NCBI RefSeq assembly: GCF_014648315.1
Contig: NZ_BMQW01000010.1
Coordinates: 92,195-156,194 of the forward strand
Source: Shewanella ulleungensis
GTDB lineage: Bacteria > Pseudomonadota > Gammaproteobacteria > Enterobacterales > Shewanellaceae
DNA: 64,000 nt
Direction of reading: 5' to 3'
The notes beneath the pieces were generated by a model, which was not told the origin of the DNA, made no database searches, and was given only the letters and a program-made list of their open reading frames with translations. Position 1 is the first letter of the stretch. Each line of letters opens with the position of its first letter. Shown here piece after piece: positions 52,833 through 62,877 of this stretch. The translations under genes were made by a program, and so were the position numbers.

Positions 52833-53155
52833 TCTATATTGGTAATGGTGTGTTTAAAATCATCACAACAAAGTTGATATTGTCAACATGTTGGCGTAAG
52901 GTGCGCCTAGAATTAGTGAATGAACCTAATTTGTTTGATTGCTCAGATTTAAGCAACAAGTCATTAACAAATTATCCATATATAACCTAAGCTTATTATT
53001 TATTTACAATTTATTGCCTCAGGTTGAGTTGTTTGAATTTTGTACCTGTGCGATAAAGAGAACAGAAAATTTAACAGTTTAATTTTAGCTATTTTCAAAT
53101 GGAATATCTCAAGCGTGAGGTGCCATATTGAAAGTAAATCGGAGTAGGAGCACAC
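52833..53155. other. Gene-free region upstream of the efflux operon
   Basis: About 320 bases without a gene between the hydrolase gene and the efflux adaptor gene. It contains a small inverted repeat, GTTGA/TCAAC (52873-52887). I see no adjacent regulator or terminator for the hydrolase. Confidence 0.4.
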
Positions 53156-54304
53156 ATGCATAAAGCATTGAAAGTCGCCGCGGTTGTCACTGCAGCATTA
53201 TGGATTACCGCCTGTGGCAAAGCCGAGGATGGCCAGGCGCAGCAACAGCAGCAACCTCCTTCTCCCGTTGGCGTAATGACAGTTGAAGCGGTATCACAAG
53301 CTCTTATGGTTGAGTTGCCAGGCCGTAGCCGTGCATTTTTAGAGGCTGAGGTGCGCCCACAAGTTTCTGGTATTATCACCAAACGTGCGTTTACCGAAGG
53401 CAGCGAGGTTGCTCAAGGTCAGTCGCTTTATCAAATCGACTCGGCAACGTATAAAGCTGCATTAATCAGTGCCGAAGCCGATTTAGCCAGTGCAAATGCT
53501 GCATTGGGCTCGGCTAAAGCGAAAGCTGCTCGTTATGCTCAATTGGTGAAAACCAATGCGGTGAGCCGACAAGATTTTGATGAAACAGAAGCAGCATATA
53601 AAGAAGCACAAGCCGCCGTCACTGTCGCTAAAGCCGCAATTAATACCGCTAACATTAACCTCGAATACACCGAGGTTAAAGCGCCGATCGCAGGCCGAAT
53701 TGGCAAATCGTCGGTTACTGCAGGGGCATTGGTTACCGCTAATCAAGCGGCAACGCTCGCAACCATTCAGCAACTTGATCCAATTAACATCGACATTGTT
53801 CAATCAAGTGCACAGCTTCTTCGCTTAAAAGCTAATCTACGTTCTGGTCAGCTACTGAAAAGTGATAATGCCAAAGTGACATTAATGCTTGAAGATGGCA
53901 GCACTTATGAGCACCAAGGTACCTTACAGTTTGCCGAAGTTAATGTAGATGAAACCACAGGCTCAGTAACACTTCGTGCAGAGTTCCCTAATCCAGATGG
54001 TACTTTATTACCCGGAATGTATGTGCGTGCACAGTTAAATGCAGGTCAGGATCCACAAGCGATTTTAGTACCACAACGCGCAATAACACGAAACAATAAA
54101 GGCCAAGCAGTTGCGATGATCGTTGATAAAGATAACCACGCAGAAATGCGCGTAGTGAAGACTGCAGAAGTGATCGGCAATCAATGGCGTGTTGTTGAAG
54201 GTTTAGCTGTTGGCGACAAATTAATTGTCGAAGGACTGCAAAAAATCCGTCCAGGCGCACCGGTTTCACCACAAGTGTTAACGGCTGACGAACCACAAAA
54301 GTAG
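53156..54304 (+). CDS. RND efflux periplasmic adaptor lipoprotein (AcrA/MexA family)
   Basis: This 382-residue adaptor has a lipoprotein signal (LWITAC), a biotinyl-lipoyl/hairpin core (VRPQVSGIITKRAFTEGSEVAQGQSLYQID, coiled-coil helices and APIAGRIGKSSVTAG) and a membrane-proximal domain. It links the RND pump at 54314 to an outer-membrane channel encoded elsewhere. Ten bases separate the two genes. Drug range is not predictable. Confidence 0.92.
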   Translation: MHKALKVAAVVTAALWITACGKAEDGQAQQQQQPPSPVGVMTVEAVSQALMVELPGRSRAFLEAEVRPQVSGIITKRAFTEGSEVAQGQSLYQIDSATYKAALISAEADLASANAALGSAKAKAARYAQLVKTNAVSRQDFDETEAAYKEAQAAVTVAKAAINTANINLEYTEVKAPIAGRIGKSSVTAGALVTANQAATLATIQQLDPINIDIVQSSAQLLRLKANLRSGQLLKSDNAKVTLMLEDGSTYEHQGTLQFAEVNVDETTGSVTLRAEFPNPDGTLLPGMYVRAQLNAGQDPQAILVPQRAITRNNKGQAVAMIVDKDNHAEMRVVKTAEVIGNQWRVVEGLAVGDKLIVEGLQKIRPGAPVSPQVLTADEPQK

Positions 54305-54313
54305 GGATAAATT

Positions 54314-57300
54314 ATGGCTCGCTTTTTTATTGATCGCCCTATTTTTGCCTGGGTAATCGCAATTTTAATTATGCTTGCAGGTGTGTTAGCCATTAAAGGC
54401 TTACCAATTGCCCAGTATCCAAGTATTGCCCCGCCTACGGTGGTAATCAGTGCTTTCTATCCAGGTGCATCCGCTAAAACCATGGAAGACACGGTAACGC
54501 AGGTGATTGAGCAACGTATGACGGGGCTTGACCACTTACGTTATATTTCATCAACCAGCGACAGCTTTGGTAATGCCACCATTACCTTAACTTTTAATGC
54601 TGAAGCCGATCCAGATATTGCACAGGTTCAGGTGCAAAACAAATTACAGTCTGCCACGCCGTTACTGCCGTCTGAAGTACAGCAGCAGGGTGTAAAAGTA
54701 AATAAGTCGACATCAGGCTTCCTTATGGTTATGGGGTTTGTGTCAGAAGATGGTTCAATGGGTAAAAGTGACATTTCAGATTATGTCGCTGCCAATATTC
54801 AAGATCCAATGAGTCGCGTTCCAGGTGTAGGTGAACTTACACTTTTTGGTGCGCAATATGCGATGCGTATATGGCTCGATCCGCTTAAATTAACGCAATA
54901 CAACTTAACCAGTATTGATGTTACAGCCGCGATTAGTGAGCAAAACGCGCAAATTTCTGCAGGACAATTAGGCGGTGCGCCATCGTTAGCAGGGCAAGAG
55001 CTCAACGCGACAATATCAGCCCAAAGCCGTTTACAAACACCAGAGCAGTTTAGACGAATTATCCTTAAGTCTGACTCATCTGGTGCGAATGTGTATCTTG
55101 AAGATGTCGCCAGAGTGGAACTAGGTGCAGAAAGTTATGCCGTTGACTCTTATTACAATGGTAAACCAGCATCTGGTTTAGCGGTAAAATTGGCTACAGG
55201 TGCCAACGCACTTGACACCGCTGAAGGTGTTAAAGCCAAAATTGATGAGATGAAAGCATTTTTCCCGCAAGGGCTTAATGTTGTTTATCCATACGATACC
55301 ACGCCATTTGTAGAGCAATCGATTGAAGGCGTAGTGCATACATTACTAGAAGCCATTGTGTTGGTATTCTTGATTATGTATTTGTTCCTACAAAACTTTA
55401 GAGCTACGTTAATCCCAACAATTGCGGTACCAGTGGTATTGCTCGGTACGTTTGCAGTGCTATCGGCAGCAGGCTTTACTATTAATACCTTAACCATGTT
55501 TGCCATGGTACTGGCTATTGGTCTGCTGGTGGACGATGCGATTGTTGTGGTCGAAAACGTTGAACGTGTGATGTCGGAAGAGGGCTTAAGTCCACTTGAG
55601 GCCACCCGCAAGTCGATGGACCAAATCACCAGTGCTTTAGTCGGTATTGGTTTGACTTTATCAGCAGTATTTGTGCCTATGGCATTTATGTCGGGATCGA
55701 CAGGGGTTATTTACCGTCAGTTCTCCATTACGATTGTGTCGGCAATGGCGTTATCTGTGTTTGTGGCAATCGTATTAACACCGGCATTATGTGCCACCAT
55801 GCTAAAACCGATTAAAAAAGGCCATACCCATGCAGATACCGGGTTCTTTGGCTGGTTTAACCGCAAGTTTGATGCAATGACCTCGCGCTATGAGTCTAGT
55901 GTTGGCAGTATTTTGAAGCGCTCATTCAGAGTGATGCTAATTTACATTGGTTTGGTTATCGCAGTGGGTTGGATATTCTTGCGTATGCCAACAGCGTTCT
56001 TGCCTGATGAAGACCAAGGTATCTTGTTTACCCAAGCTATTTTGCCAACAAACTCAACCCAAGAAAGTACCGTAAAAGTGCTTAAACAGGTTAATGACTA
56101 TTACCTCAATGACGAAAAAGACATTGTTAATTCTGTGTTTACCGTAGCAGGCTTTAGTTTCGCCGGTTCAGGTCAAAATATGGGTATTGCGTTTGTAGGC
56201 TTAAAAGATTGGTCAACTCGCGAAGCGCCTGGTGAAGATGTTCAATCACTTGCTGGCCGTGCAATGGGGCGCTTTATGCAAATTAAAGAAGCCTTAGTGT
56301 TCGCCTTTGTGCCTCCGTCGGTCATTGAATTGGGCACCGCTAACGGTTTTGATGTGTACTTAAAAGATTTGAATGGCCAAGGCCACAGTAAATTGATTGA
56401 GGCGCGAAATCAGTTGCTTGGTATGGCGTCGCAAAACGCTAATTTAGTGGGTGTGAGGCCTAACGGTCAAGAAGATGCTCCTATGTATCAAATCCATGTC
56501 GATCACGCCAAACTGAGTGCTTTGGGTATTGATATTAATAACGTTAACAGCGTAATGGCAACCGCATTAGGTGGTGCATACGTTAATGACTTTATCGACC
56601 GTGGCCGCGTAAAAAAGGTCTATGTGCAAGGTGAGGCGAAATATCGCATGCAACCAAGCGACTTAGATAGTTGGTATGTGCGTAATAGCAATGGCGAAAT
56701 GGTACCGTTCTCGGCATTTTCGACTGGAGCGTGGGAATTTGGTTCACCTCAATTGCAACGTTTTAACGGTGTACCAGCGGTTAACATTCAAGGCGCGACG
56801 GTACCGGGTTACAGTACCGGTGCAGCAATGGACGCACTAGAAGAAATGGCTAAACAGCTTCCACCGGGTTACGGTTTAGAATGGAACGGTTTGTCATACG
56901 AAGAGCGTTTGTCAGGTAATCAGGCACCTGCATTATATGCACTGTCTATCTTGATTGTATTCTTAGTACTTGCGGCATTGTATGAGAGCTGGTCGGTGCC
57001 ATTATCAGTTATTCTTGTGGTGCCGCTGGGTATTATCGGTGCATTGCTCGCCATGAACGGTCGCGGTTTACCTAACGATGTATTCTTCCAGGTGGGCTTA
57101 TTAACTACCGTTGGGTTGGCAACCAAAAACGCCATCTTGATTGTTGAGTTTGCCAAAGAATATTATGAAAAAGGCTCTGGTTTAATTGAGGCAACACTGC
57201 ATGCTGTGAGGGTGCGTTTACGCCCAATTTTAATGACCTCATTGGCCTTTGGTTTAGGTGTTGTACCATTAGCCATTAGCTCTGGTGTAGGGTCTGGCAG

Positions 57301-57469
57301 TCAAAACGCGATTGGTACAGCTGTACTGGGCGGAATGATGTCATCGACATTCTTAGGTATTTTCTTTGTACCTTTATTCTTTGTTGTCGTTGAGCGTATC
57401 TTTAGTAAACGTGAAAAACCAAGTGAAGAGGATGAAGACAAAGTCGATAACGATAGAACATCGATTTAA
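54314..57469 (+). CDS. RND efflux transporter, AcrB/MexB-type inner-membrane pump
   Basis: This 1051-residue HAE1-type pump has the start FFIDRPIFAWVIAILIMLAGVLAIKGLPIAQYP, twelve transmembrane helices, two large periplasmic loops and the proton-relay Asp pair in GLLVDDAIVVVENVER. It exports hydrophobic drugs or host compounds using proton motive force. It is followed directly by a terminator. An outer-membrane TolC partner is not in the window. Confidence 0.95.
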   Translation: MARFFIDRPIFAWVIAILIMLAGVLAIKGLPIAQYPSIAPPTVVISAFYPGASAKTMEDTVTQVIEQRMTGLDHLRYISSTSDSFGNATITLTFNAEADPDIAQVQVQNKLQSATPLLPSEVQQQGVKVNKSTSGFLMVMGFVSEDGSMGKSDISDYVAANIQDPMSRVPGVGELTLFGAQYAMRIWLDPLKLTQYNLTSIDVTAAISEQNAQISAGQLGGAPSLAGQELNATISAQSRLQTPEQFRRIILKSDSSGANVYLEDVARVELGAESYAVDSYYNGKPASGLAVKLATGANALDTAEGVKAKIDEMKAFFPQGLNVVYPYDTTPFVEQSIEGVVHTLLEAIVLVFLIMYLFLQNFRATLIPTIAVPVVLLGTFAVLSAAGFTINTLTMFAMVLAIGLLVDDAIVVVENVERVMSEEGLSPLEATRKSMDQITSALVGIGLTLSAVFVPMAFMSGSTGVIYRQFSITIVSAMALSVFVAIVLTPALCATMLKPIKKGHTHADTGFFGWFNRKFDAMTSRYESSVGSILKRSFRVMLIYIGLVIAVGWIFLRMPTAFLPDEDQGILFTQAILPTNSTQESTVKVLKQVNDYYLNDEKDIVNSVFTVAGFSFAGSGQNMGIAFVGLKDWSTREAPGEDVQSLAGRAMGRFMQIKEALVFAFVPPSVIELGTANGFDVYLKDLNGQGHSKLIEARNQLLGMASQNANLVGVRPNGQEDAPMYQIHVDHAKLSALGIDINNVNSVMATALGGAYVNDFIDRGRVKKVYVQGEAKYRMQPSDLDSWYVRNSNGEMVPFSAFSTGAWEFGSPQLQRFNGVPAVNIQGATVPGYSTGAAMDALEEMAKQLPPGYGLEWNGLSYEERLSGNQAPALYALSILIVFLVLAALYESWSVPLSVILVVPLGIIGALLAMNGRGLPNDVFFQVGLLTTVGLATKNAILIVEFAKEYYEKGSGLIEATLHAVRVRLRPILMTSLAFGLGVVPLAISSGVGSGSQNAIGTAVLGGMMSSTFLGIFFVPLFFVVVERIFSKREKPSEEDEDKVDNDRTSI

Positions 57470-57484
57470 TCAGTAACCTTGATG

Positions 57485-57513
57485 AAAAAAGCCCAGTTAA
57501 ACTGGGCTTTTTT
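57485..57513 (+). terminator. Intrinsic terminator after the RND pump gene
   Basis: Arms AAAAAAGCCCAGT (57485-57497) and ACTGGGCTTTTTT (57501-57513) with a three-base loop and T-run. Confidence 0.92.
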
Positions 57514-57908
57514 GTATCTGTAGCAATGTATATTTATATTTCGATTTGGCTAAAAAAGCATATAGCGAGTAAAAAAGCGCTTAACAGTGATTATATGGTG
57601 TTTAAAAGACGCTAATTGACTCATTTAAATAGAGTAAACTTAAAATGTGTTTAAAAAACACTCTTAATAAAATTGCTTTAGGTTATTGATAGAAATGGTG
57701 ATTAATAATTTAACTGTGCAAATTTTATCCAGGTAGTAATCAATATTTGTGTTATGATTGAGATCCTAATCAAAACAGTTTTTTAACATCTATATGCACA
57801 AGGTAAGCACAATTGTGGTTATTTTTTAGCGAAGATATCGCCGATAAAGATGAACTTTTGATTAAATAATGATTATGATAGTGAATAACAATAATAAAGG
57901 ATGTCACC
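57514..57908. other. Gene-free AT-rich region
   Basis: About 395 bases before the LemA-like gene contain no gene. It is AT-rich with A/T-tracts and short repeats such as GTGTTTAAAA; a promoter for the LemA-like operon is expected here. Confidence 0.4.
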
Positions 57909-58448
57909 ATGCAGGCGCTATTTATTAGCCTCACTTTAGCCGCGATTCTGGCGTACCTTTGGTATGCCAGTTTACTTAAAAAACGCACTTCAGCCATTGA
58001 AGCGCTAAAAGTCATCGACTCAAAAATTGATAGAAGACTGACACTCTTTACTGAACTGTGTCAGGAAAAACCATCTTATCCCCGCCCTTTAACAGATGAC
58101 CAGCAAGCTCAGTTGGAGCAATTAAAACAGTTACAACCCGAACATGATTGGGAGCAACCCATTGAAGAATCAAACGTTGCTGGTGGTTCATTGTCGGTAT
58201 CGATTGCAGCATGGCAGCAAATAGACCAAGGCTTAGAATCGCTATTGTCTACAGTGAATAAAGACAAATTGTGTACTGAACAACTTGCTGAGTATTTGCA
58301 GCTAGAACTCGACTTTATACATGCAGAAGATTTCTACCGAAAAGCGGTCGATGAGCTCAACAGTGGAGTTAAGATTTTCCCTGGTTCTGCCGTGGCTAAG
58401 TTTGCTCGTATCGCGCCGATGCCGATATTTGATCAAGTGCAGGAATAA
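57909..58448 (+). CDS. LemA-like protein
   Basis: This 179-residue protein has one N-terminal transmembrane helix (about 2-22, ALFISLTLAAILAYLWYASLL) and a helical remainder resembling LemA-like proteins, including an EDFYRKAVDELNSGVKIFPGS stretch near the end. LemA proteins are membrane-anchored helical-bundle proteins with unclear function. A lytic transglycosylase gene follows, overlapped only by a four-base gap, so they are probably co-transcribed. Confidence 0.75.
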   Translation: MQALFISLTLAAILAYLWYASLLKKRTSAIEALKVIDSKIDRRLTLFTELCQEKPSYPRPLTDDQQAQLEQLKQLQPEHDWEQPIEESNVAGGSLSVSIAAWQQIDQGLESLLSTVNKDKLCTEQLAEYLQLELDFIHAEDFYRKAVDELNSGVKIFPGSAVAKFARIAPMPIFDQVQE

Positions 58449-58452
58449 CCCG

Positions 58453-59421
58453 ATGTTGTGGCGTAATGAATTGGCGCTAGTGGTTATCGTAGTACTTTTT
58501 TCGGCTGCGCAAGTACACGCTAAACAAGTGGTTTATCCGCAAGTAGAAGAAACTGAAAAACCAAATATAAAAGCTAAGTACCGTGTTGAACAGCCTACTG
58601 AAAAGCAGCAGCTCCAGTTAAAACCGACACAGAGTAATACACAGAGTAATAGCAATAAACCTACCCTTGAAGCGTTTAATGTATTGAACCAAAGCGCCCC
58701 TAAATCCATTAACGATCAATTATCGCTTAATGGCAGTTATGTTGCTGAAAAACCGCAACAACGTACATTAACCAACGACTACCAGTTAACTCAATCATCT
58801 GCAGCTTTGGGCAAACCAAAGGTAAAAGCACGATACTCTGAAAACGGCATTGTGAGTGATTTAGGTGTCGAAAAGCGTAAAGTGTATCAATACAAGCAAG
58901 CTAACGGCGTCATGGTGTTTAGTGATCAGCAACCCCTAGGCGCTGACTACCAAGTACTGCTATATGAATGTTTTGCCTGTCGTCCAGATTCCACCATCGA
59001 CTGGTATAAAATCCCATTATTTACCTCACACTTTGCCACCGATGTTGCGTTAGCTGCACACAAATACCAACTAGACCCGGCATTGATCAGAGCAGTGATT
59101 CACGCCGAATCGGCGTTTAAACCTGGTGCAGTATCAAAAGCTGGCGCTAAAGGGTTAATGCAATTAATGCCAGGTACAGCCAGTGACATGGGCGTTGATA
59201 ACCCATTAAATGCCCAACAAAATATTCGTGGTGGTAGCCGTTATTTAGCGCAACTATTAGCGCAGTTTAATGGTGATCTAGACTTAGCGTGCGCAGCGTA
59301 CAATGCAGGTCCTAGCACCGTGACTCAATACAGTGGCATTCCGCCATATCCCGAAACTCAAGCTTATGTGAAGCGCGTAAAAATATTATTCAAACGCTAT
59401 CAAAAAGCATTAGCCAGTTAA
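58453..59421 (+). CDS. Lytic transglycosylase (SLT domain) with DUF4124-like segment
   Basis: This 322-residue exported protein has a signal peptide (ALVVIVVLFSAAQVHA), a long Gln/Ser-rich region, a segment like DUF4124 (VYQYKQANGVMVFSDQQPLG) and a C-terminal SLT domain with the catalytic Glu in VIHAESAF, then GLMQLMPGTA and AAYNAGP. It cleaves peptidoglycan glycosidic bonds. The ATG at 58453 is chosen since the signal peptide begins there. Confidence 0.88.
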   Translation: MLWRNELALVVIVVLFSAAQVHAKQVVYPQVEETEKPNIKAKYRVEQPTEKQQLQLKPTQSNTQSNSNKPTLEAFNVLNQSAPKSINDQLSLNGSYVAEKPQQRTLTNDYQLTQSSAALGKPKVKARYSENGIVSDLGVEKRKVYQYKQANGVMVFSDQQPLGADYQVLLYECFACRPDSTIDWYKIPLFTSHFATDVALAAHKYQLDPALIRAVIHAESAFKPGAVSKAGAKGLMQLMPGTASDMGVDNPLNAQQNIRGGSRYLAQLLAQFNGDLDLACAAYNAGPSTVTQYSGIPPYPETQAYVKRVKILFKRYQKALAS

Positions 59422-59436
59422 TTAAGGTCGTTATTC

Positions 59437-60873
59437 ATGAAGCATTTTATTCATAAAGCACAACCAAAGCGCGTTAAACTCAACCGTAACAGTGGCTATT
59501 GCTTAGCCGGTATGGCTGGGTTATTAATTTTTGGTGCCGTGGCTGTGCCAGCTCTCGCTGCCGACAAACAAGTATTAGTTGCCCCCTCGCAAGAAGACAT
59601 GCGTTTATACGACATTGCCAACGCGCCACAAGCGCAGCGCATTGAGCAGGATATCCGTACCTTGGTTGATTTTGGTACTCGCCATACTATGTCGGATACT
59701 AAATCTGATACTCAAGGGATTGGTGCAGCAAGGCGCTGGATAGAAGCCGAGTTTAAGCGGATTTCAAAAGAGTGTGGTGGCTGCTTAGAGGTTGTAACGG
59801 TAGCAAACACAGTAGAAGGTAAGCGTATTGCTCAACCTACCGAAGTGGTCAACGTTATTGCCATTCAACGTGGTAAAACAGATCCTAAGCGTGTGGTGAT
59901 GATGAGTGGCGATATTGATTCGCGTGTCACCGACGTGCTTGATGCAACTTCCATTTCTCCAGGTGCTAACGACAATGCGTCAGGTGTAGCTGGCGCATTA
60001 GAAGCCGCGCGGGTGTTATCAAAATATCAATTTAACGGCACCATAGTGTACGCCGCATTGTCGGGTGAAGAGCAGGGCTTGTACGGCGGAAATATTTTAG
60101 CCGACTACGCCAAAGCGCAAGGTTGGCAAGTACAAGCGGTGTTAAATAACGACATGATAGGCAATATTGCCGGCATTAATGGCGTGGTTAATAACAGCAG
60201 TGTGCGAGTGTTTTCGGAAGGCGTGCGTTTTGCAGAAACGGCCGACGAGGCAAAAGAGCGTTATTTTAGTGGTGGCGAAAACGATTCTGCCTCACGTAAT
60301 TTAGCGCGTAAAATAAAGACGTTGGCCGACCAATACATGACTAACCTAGACGTAATGTTAGTGTACCGCCTTGACCGATTTGGCCGCGGTGGACACCACT
60401 TACCGTTTAATCAGGCTGGGTTACCTGCGGTGCGCATTATGGAAACCAATGAGCATTACGACCGCCAGCATCAGGATATTCGAGTTGAAAACGGTATTGC
60501 TTATGGTGATGTCATTGAAGGGGTCGATTTTGATTTTACCGCCAAGCTAACGGCATTAAATGCCTTAAGCTTAGCCGCCCAGGCGTGGGCACCAGCACCG
60601 CCAACACAAGTGAAAATTGCAGGCCAGGTGTCTCCAAGTACCACGTTGAATTGGGCAAAAAGCAATGATGAAACCGTAGTGGGTTATCGGGTTTATTGGC
60701 GCTCAACTACTGCGCCAGAATGGACTCACAGCCGTTATGTTGGCAAAGTGGAAACATTTACTTTAGATAATCTAGTGATTGATAATTACTTATTTGGCGT
60801 AGCAAGTGTTGCTGCCAATGGCAATGTCAGCCCAGTGGTATTTCCTGGGGCGGCAGGCGCGTTTTTTAAGTAA
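59437..60873 (+). CDS. M28-family zinc peptidase-like exported protein
   Basis: This 478-residue protein has a signal peptide ending near residue 41, an M28 peptidase domain and a C-terminal fibronectin III-like domain (about 390-475). The M28 metal ligands include D179 in ANDNASG, E211-E212 in SGEEQGL, and a later Asp and His, but the first ligand normally His in the G-H-x-D motif is D159 (SGDIDS). That change may alter metal binding. It could be a secreted aminopeptidase or a modified relative. It ends at a strong terminator. Confidence 0.8.
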   Translation: MKHFIHKAQPKRVKLNRNSGYCLAGMAGLLIFGAVAVPALAADKQVLVAPSQEDMRLYDIANAPQAQRIEQDIRTLVDFGTRHTMSDTKSDTQGIGAARRWIEAEFKRISKECGGCLEVVTVANTVEGKRIAQPTEVVNVIAIQRGKTDPKRVVMMSGDIDSRVTDVLDATSISPGANDNASGVAGALEAARVLSKYQFNGTIVYAALSGEEQGLYGGNILADYAKAQGWQVQAVLNNDMIGNIAGINGVVNNSSVRVFSEGVRFAETADEAKERYFSGGENDSASRNLARKIKTLADQYMTNLDVMLVYRLDRFGRGGHHLPFNQAGLPAVRIMETNEHYDRQHQDIRVENGIAYGDVIEGVDFDFTAKLTALNALSLAAQAWAPAPPTQVKIAGQVSPSTTLNWAKSNDETVVGYRVYWRSTTAPEWTHSRYVGKVETFTLDNLVIDNYLFGVASVAANGNVSPVVFPGAAGAFFK

Positions 60874-60891
60874 TCATTTTGAGTTTGCTAT

Positions 60892-60929
60892 AAAAAAGCC
60901 CGGAGCATCAACATGCACCGGGCTTTTTT
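60892..60929. terminator. Bidirectional terminator
   Basis: Arms AAAAAAGCCCGG (60892-60903) and CCGGGCTTTTTT (60918-60929) between the convergent peptidase and rlmJ genes. Confidence 0.9.
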
Positions 60930-60944
60930 ATTATCTAATTGAGG

Positions 60945-61790
60945 CTACTCGCCGACTTCCCATTTTACTGTTGTGTAACCGTCAGCATGGCCTAATAAAG
61001 GCGCTAAATACTCTAATGCTTCTTTAGCCATTACGTCCATTTGCCAAGGTGGATTGATAATCCATAAACCGGCAGCTGTCATACCAAACTCATCACTATC
61101 GGCATCGATGGCCTGCTCAATACGCAACTGTTTTTTAATGCCGCTATTTTTAAGTAATGTCAGCATGGCTTCAGTCTGCTCACGTTTCACCACCGGATAC
61201 CACAACATAAAAATCCCTGTAGCAAAGCGTTTATGCGCTTTAATTAGGGTTTCTGCTACATCAATATAATCGGTTTTAATTTCATAACTCGGGTCAATTA
61301 AAATCACCCCACGACGCTCTAATGGTGGCACAGCAGCAATTAACCCTGCTAAGCCATCGTCGTTAATGACTTTTACTTGTTTGTCTTGAATAAAATAGTC
61401 TTCAAGTAACTCATGGTCTGTTGAATGTAGCTCGTGTAGTACCATGCGATCTTGCGGGCGTAATTCCACATCAACAAACGCAGGTGAGCCCGGATAAACG
61501 GCTAGCTCACCGTCATGTTCAGCGTTAAAATGGCGAACAGCGTCAACGTAATCAGCAAGTGCAACGGGTAGGTTTTCGTGATCCCACAGTTTGGCTACAC
61601 CATCTAAATATTCGCCGGTTTTTTGCGAAAACTCATCCGTTAACGAATACGCCCCAGCGCCTGCATGGGTGTCGATATACACGTAAGGTTTTTCTTTTTT
61701 CTGCATGGCTTTTAACGCTTGAATAAGCATGGCGTGTTTAAGCACATCGGCATAATTGCCTGCATGATAACCGTGGCGATAACTGAGCAT
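60945..61790 (-). CDS. rlmJ: 23S rRNA (adenine(2030)-N6)-methyltransferase
   Basis: This 281-residue protein starts with MLSYRHGYHAGNYADVLKH, matching RlmJ, and has the methyltransferase DPSYE motif and the HAGAGAYSL region. It methylates A2030 of 23S rRNA. The ATG at 61790 matches the family start; an ATG at 61802 is four codons longer. Confidence 0.94.
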   Translation of the reverse strand: MLSYRHGYHAGNYADVLKHAMLIQALKAMQKKEKPYVYIDTHAGAGAYSLTDEFSQKTGEYLDGVAKLWDHENLPVALADYVDAVRHFNAEHDGELAVYPGSPAFVDVELRPQDRMVLHELHSTDHELLEDYFIQDKQVKVINDDGLAGLIAAVPPLERRGVILIDPSYEIKTDYIDVAETLIKAHKRFATGIFMLWYPVVKREQTEAMLTLLKNSGIKKQLRIEQAIDADSDEFGMTAAGLWIINPPWQMDVMAKEALEYLAPLLGHADGYTTVKWEVGE

Positions 61791-61918
61791 GGGCATTTCC
61801 ATTAACTAATGAACAGTAAAAACTGTGTAATAGCACTATTATAAGTTTTCTCAGGCGTTAGGTATAGGTATTCACTGGTGATGGCTTTTGGCATAATGAG
61901 GTAGTTTCTTATATTGGC

Positions 61919-62695
61919 GTGGTATTTCTCTTGTTGCAGACATCTATATTCTTTAATCAGCAGTACCCAACATTGGTTGATATCGCCAGCCGCTGGCAAT
62001 TAGTGTGGGACAAAGACGCCGCATTTGAATTGCGTTTTGAGCAAAACTGTTTGAGTTTGTACAAACGAGATGAACCCAAATTAGATGGTATTAACGTTGA
62101 TTTTGTCTCTGGTGCTGTGGCACACCGACGCAAGTTTGGTGGCGGGCGCGGTCAATCTATCGCCAAAGCGGTAGGGTTAAAGCAAGGCGTAACGCCTACT
62201 GTCGTTGATGGCACTGCAGGGTTAGGTCGCGATGCCTTTGTACTGGCAAGCCTGGGCTGCAAAGTGATTATGGTTGAGCGCCATCCTGTGGTTGCTGCAT
62301 TATTAGAAGATGGATTGCGCCGTGCCTATGAAGACGCCGAAATCGGCGGGTGGATGCAAGAGCTTATGAGCCTGTTTCATGGTTCAAGCCTCACCGCATT
62401 AGCGAATGCTGCTTGCACAAGTGACACTGAAATCGATGTGGTTTACCTTGATCCCATGTACCCACATCGTGAAAAGTCAGCATTAGTTAAAAAAGAAATG
62501 CGCGTATTTCAAACCTTAGTCGGTGCCGACCTCGACGCCGACGGCTTATTAGCCCCGGCAATGGCACTGGCCAGCAAGCGTGTAGTAGTAAAACGCCCTG
62601 ATTACGCTGAAGATCTCGACGGGATAAAACCCAGTATGGTATTAGCCCAGAAAAAAAATCGCTTTGATGTGTACGTGAAAGCCGCGATGAAATAG
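61919..62695 (+). CDS. rsmJ: 16S rRNA (guanine(1516)-N2)-methyltransferase
   Basis: This 258-residue protein has the RsmJ core: RDEPKLDGINVDFVSGAVAH-type stretch followed by RRKFGGGRGQ, the SAM loop DGTAGLGRDAFVLASLG and the DPMYP catalytic motif. It methylates G1516 of 16S rRNA. The N-terminus starts at a GTG with no strong ribosome site, so the first few residues are uncertain. Confidence 0.92.
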   Translation: MVFLLLQTSIFFNQQYPTLVDIASRWQLVWDKDAAFELRFEQNCLSLYKRDEPKLDGINVDFVSGAVAHRRKFGGGRGQSIAKAVGLKQGVTPTVVDGTAGLGRDAFVLASLGCKVIMVERHPVVAALLEDGLRRAYEDAEIGGWMQELMSLFHGSSLTALANAACTSDTEIDVVYLDPMYPHREKSALVKKEMRVFQTLVGADLDADGLLAPAMALASKRVVVKRPDYAEDLDGIKPSMVLAQKKNRFDVYVKAAMK

Positions 62696-62740
62696 TGGTG
62701 TTTAAGTAGCTGTGATTAAGTTTTAACAATTTGTCGCTGA

Positions 62741-62803
62741 ACCCATACATTGACATAATGTACCCATAGTTTGACAAATTTAACCCATTCAATGACATTT
62801 TGT
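62741..62803. repeat. Three 21-bp tandem repeats
   Basis: Three head-to-tail units begin at 62741, 62762 and 62783. Each reads ACCCATANNTTGACA-like and is 21 bases long, two helical turns. The third is more divergent (ATGACA). They lie 75 bases before a small membrane protein gene and could bind a cooperative regulator. Confidence 0.7.
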
Positions 62804-62877
62804 TTTATATATTATTGATTCATGAATTAAAAATGTTTAACTCCAGTTTGGTTTTTTGTAGCTTTAAGAGGGATTCG

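Noticed and set aside
57858..57890. Possible Fur box upstream of the LemA-like gene
   Set aside because: Only about 10 of 15 positions match, in a very AT-rich region; chance is likely.
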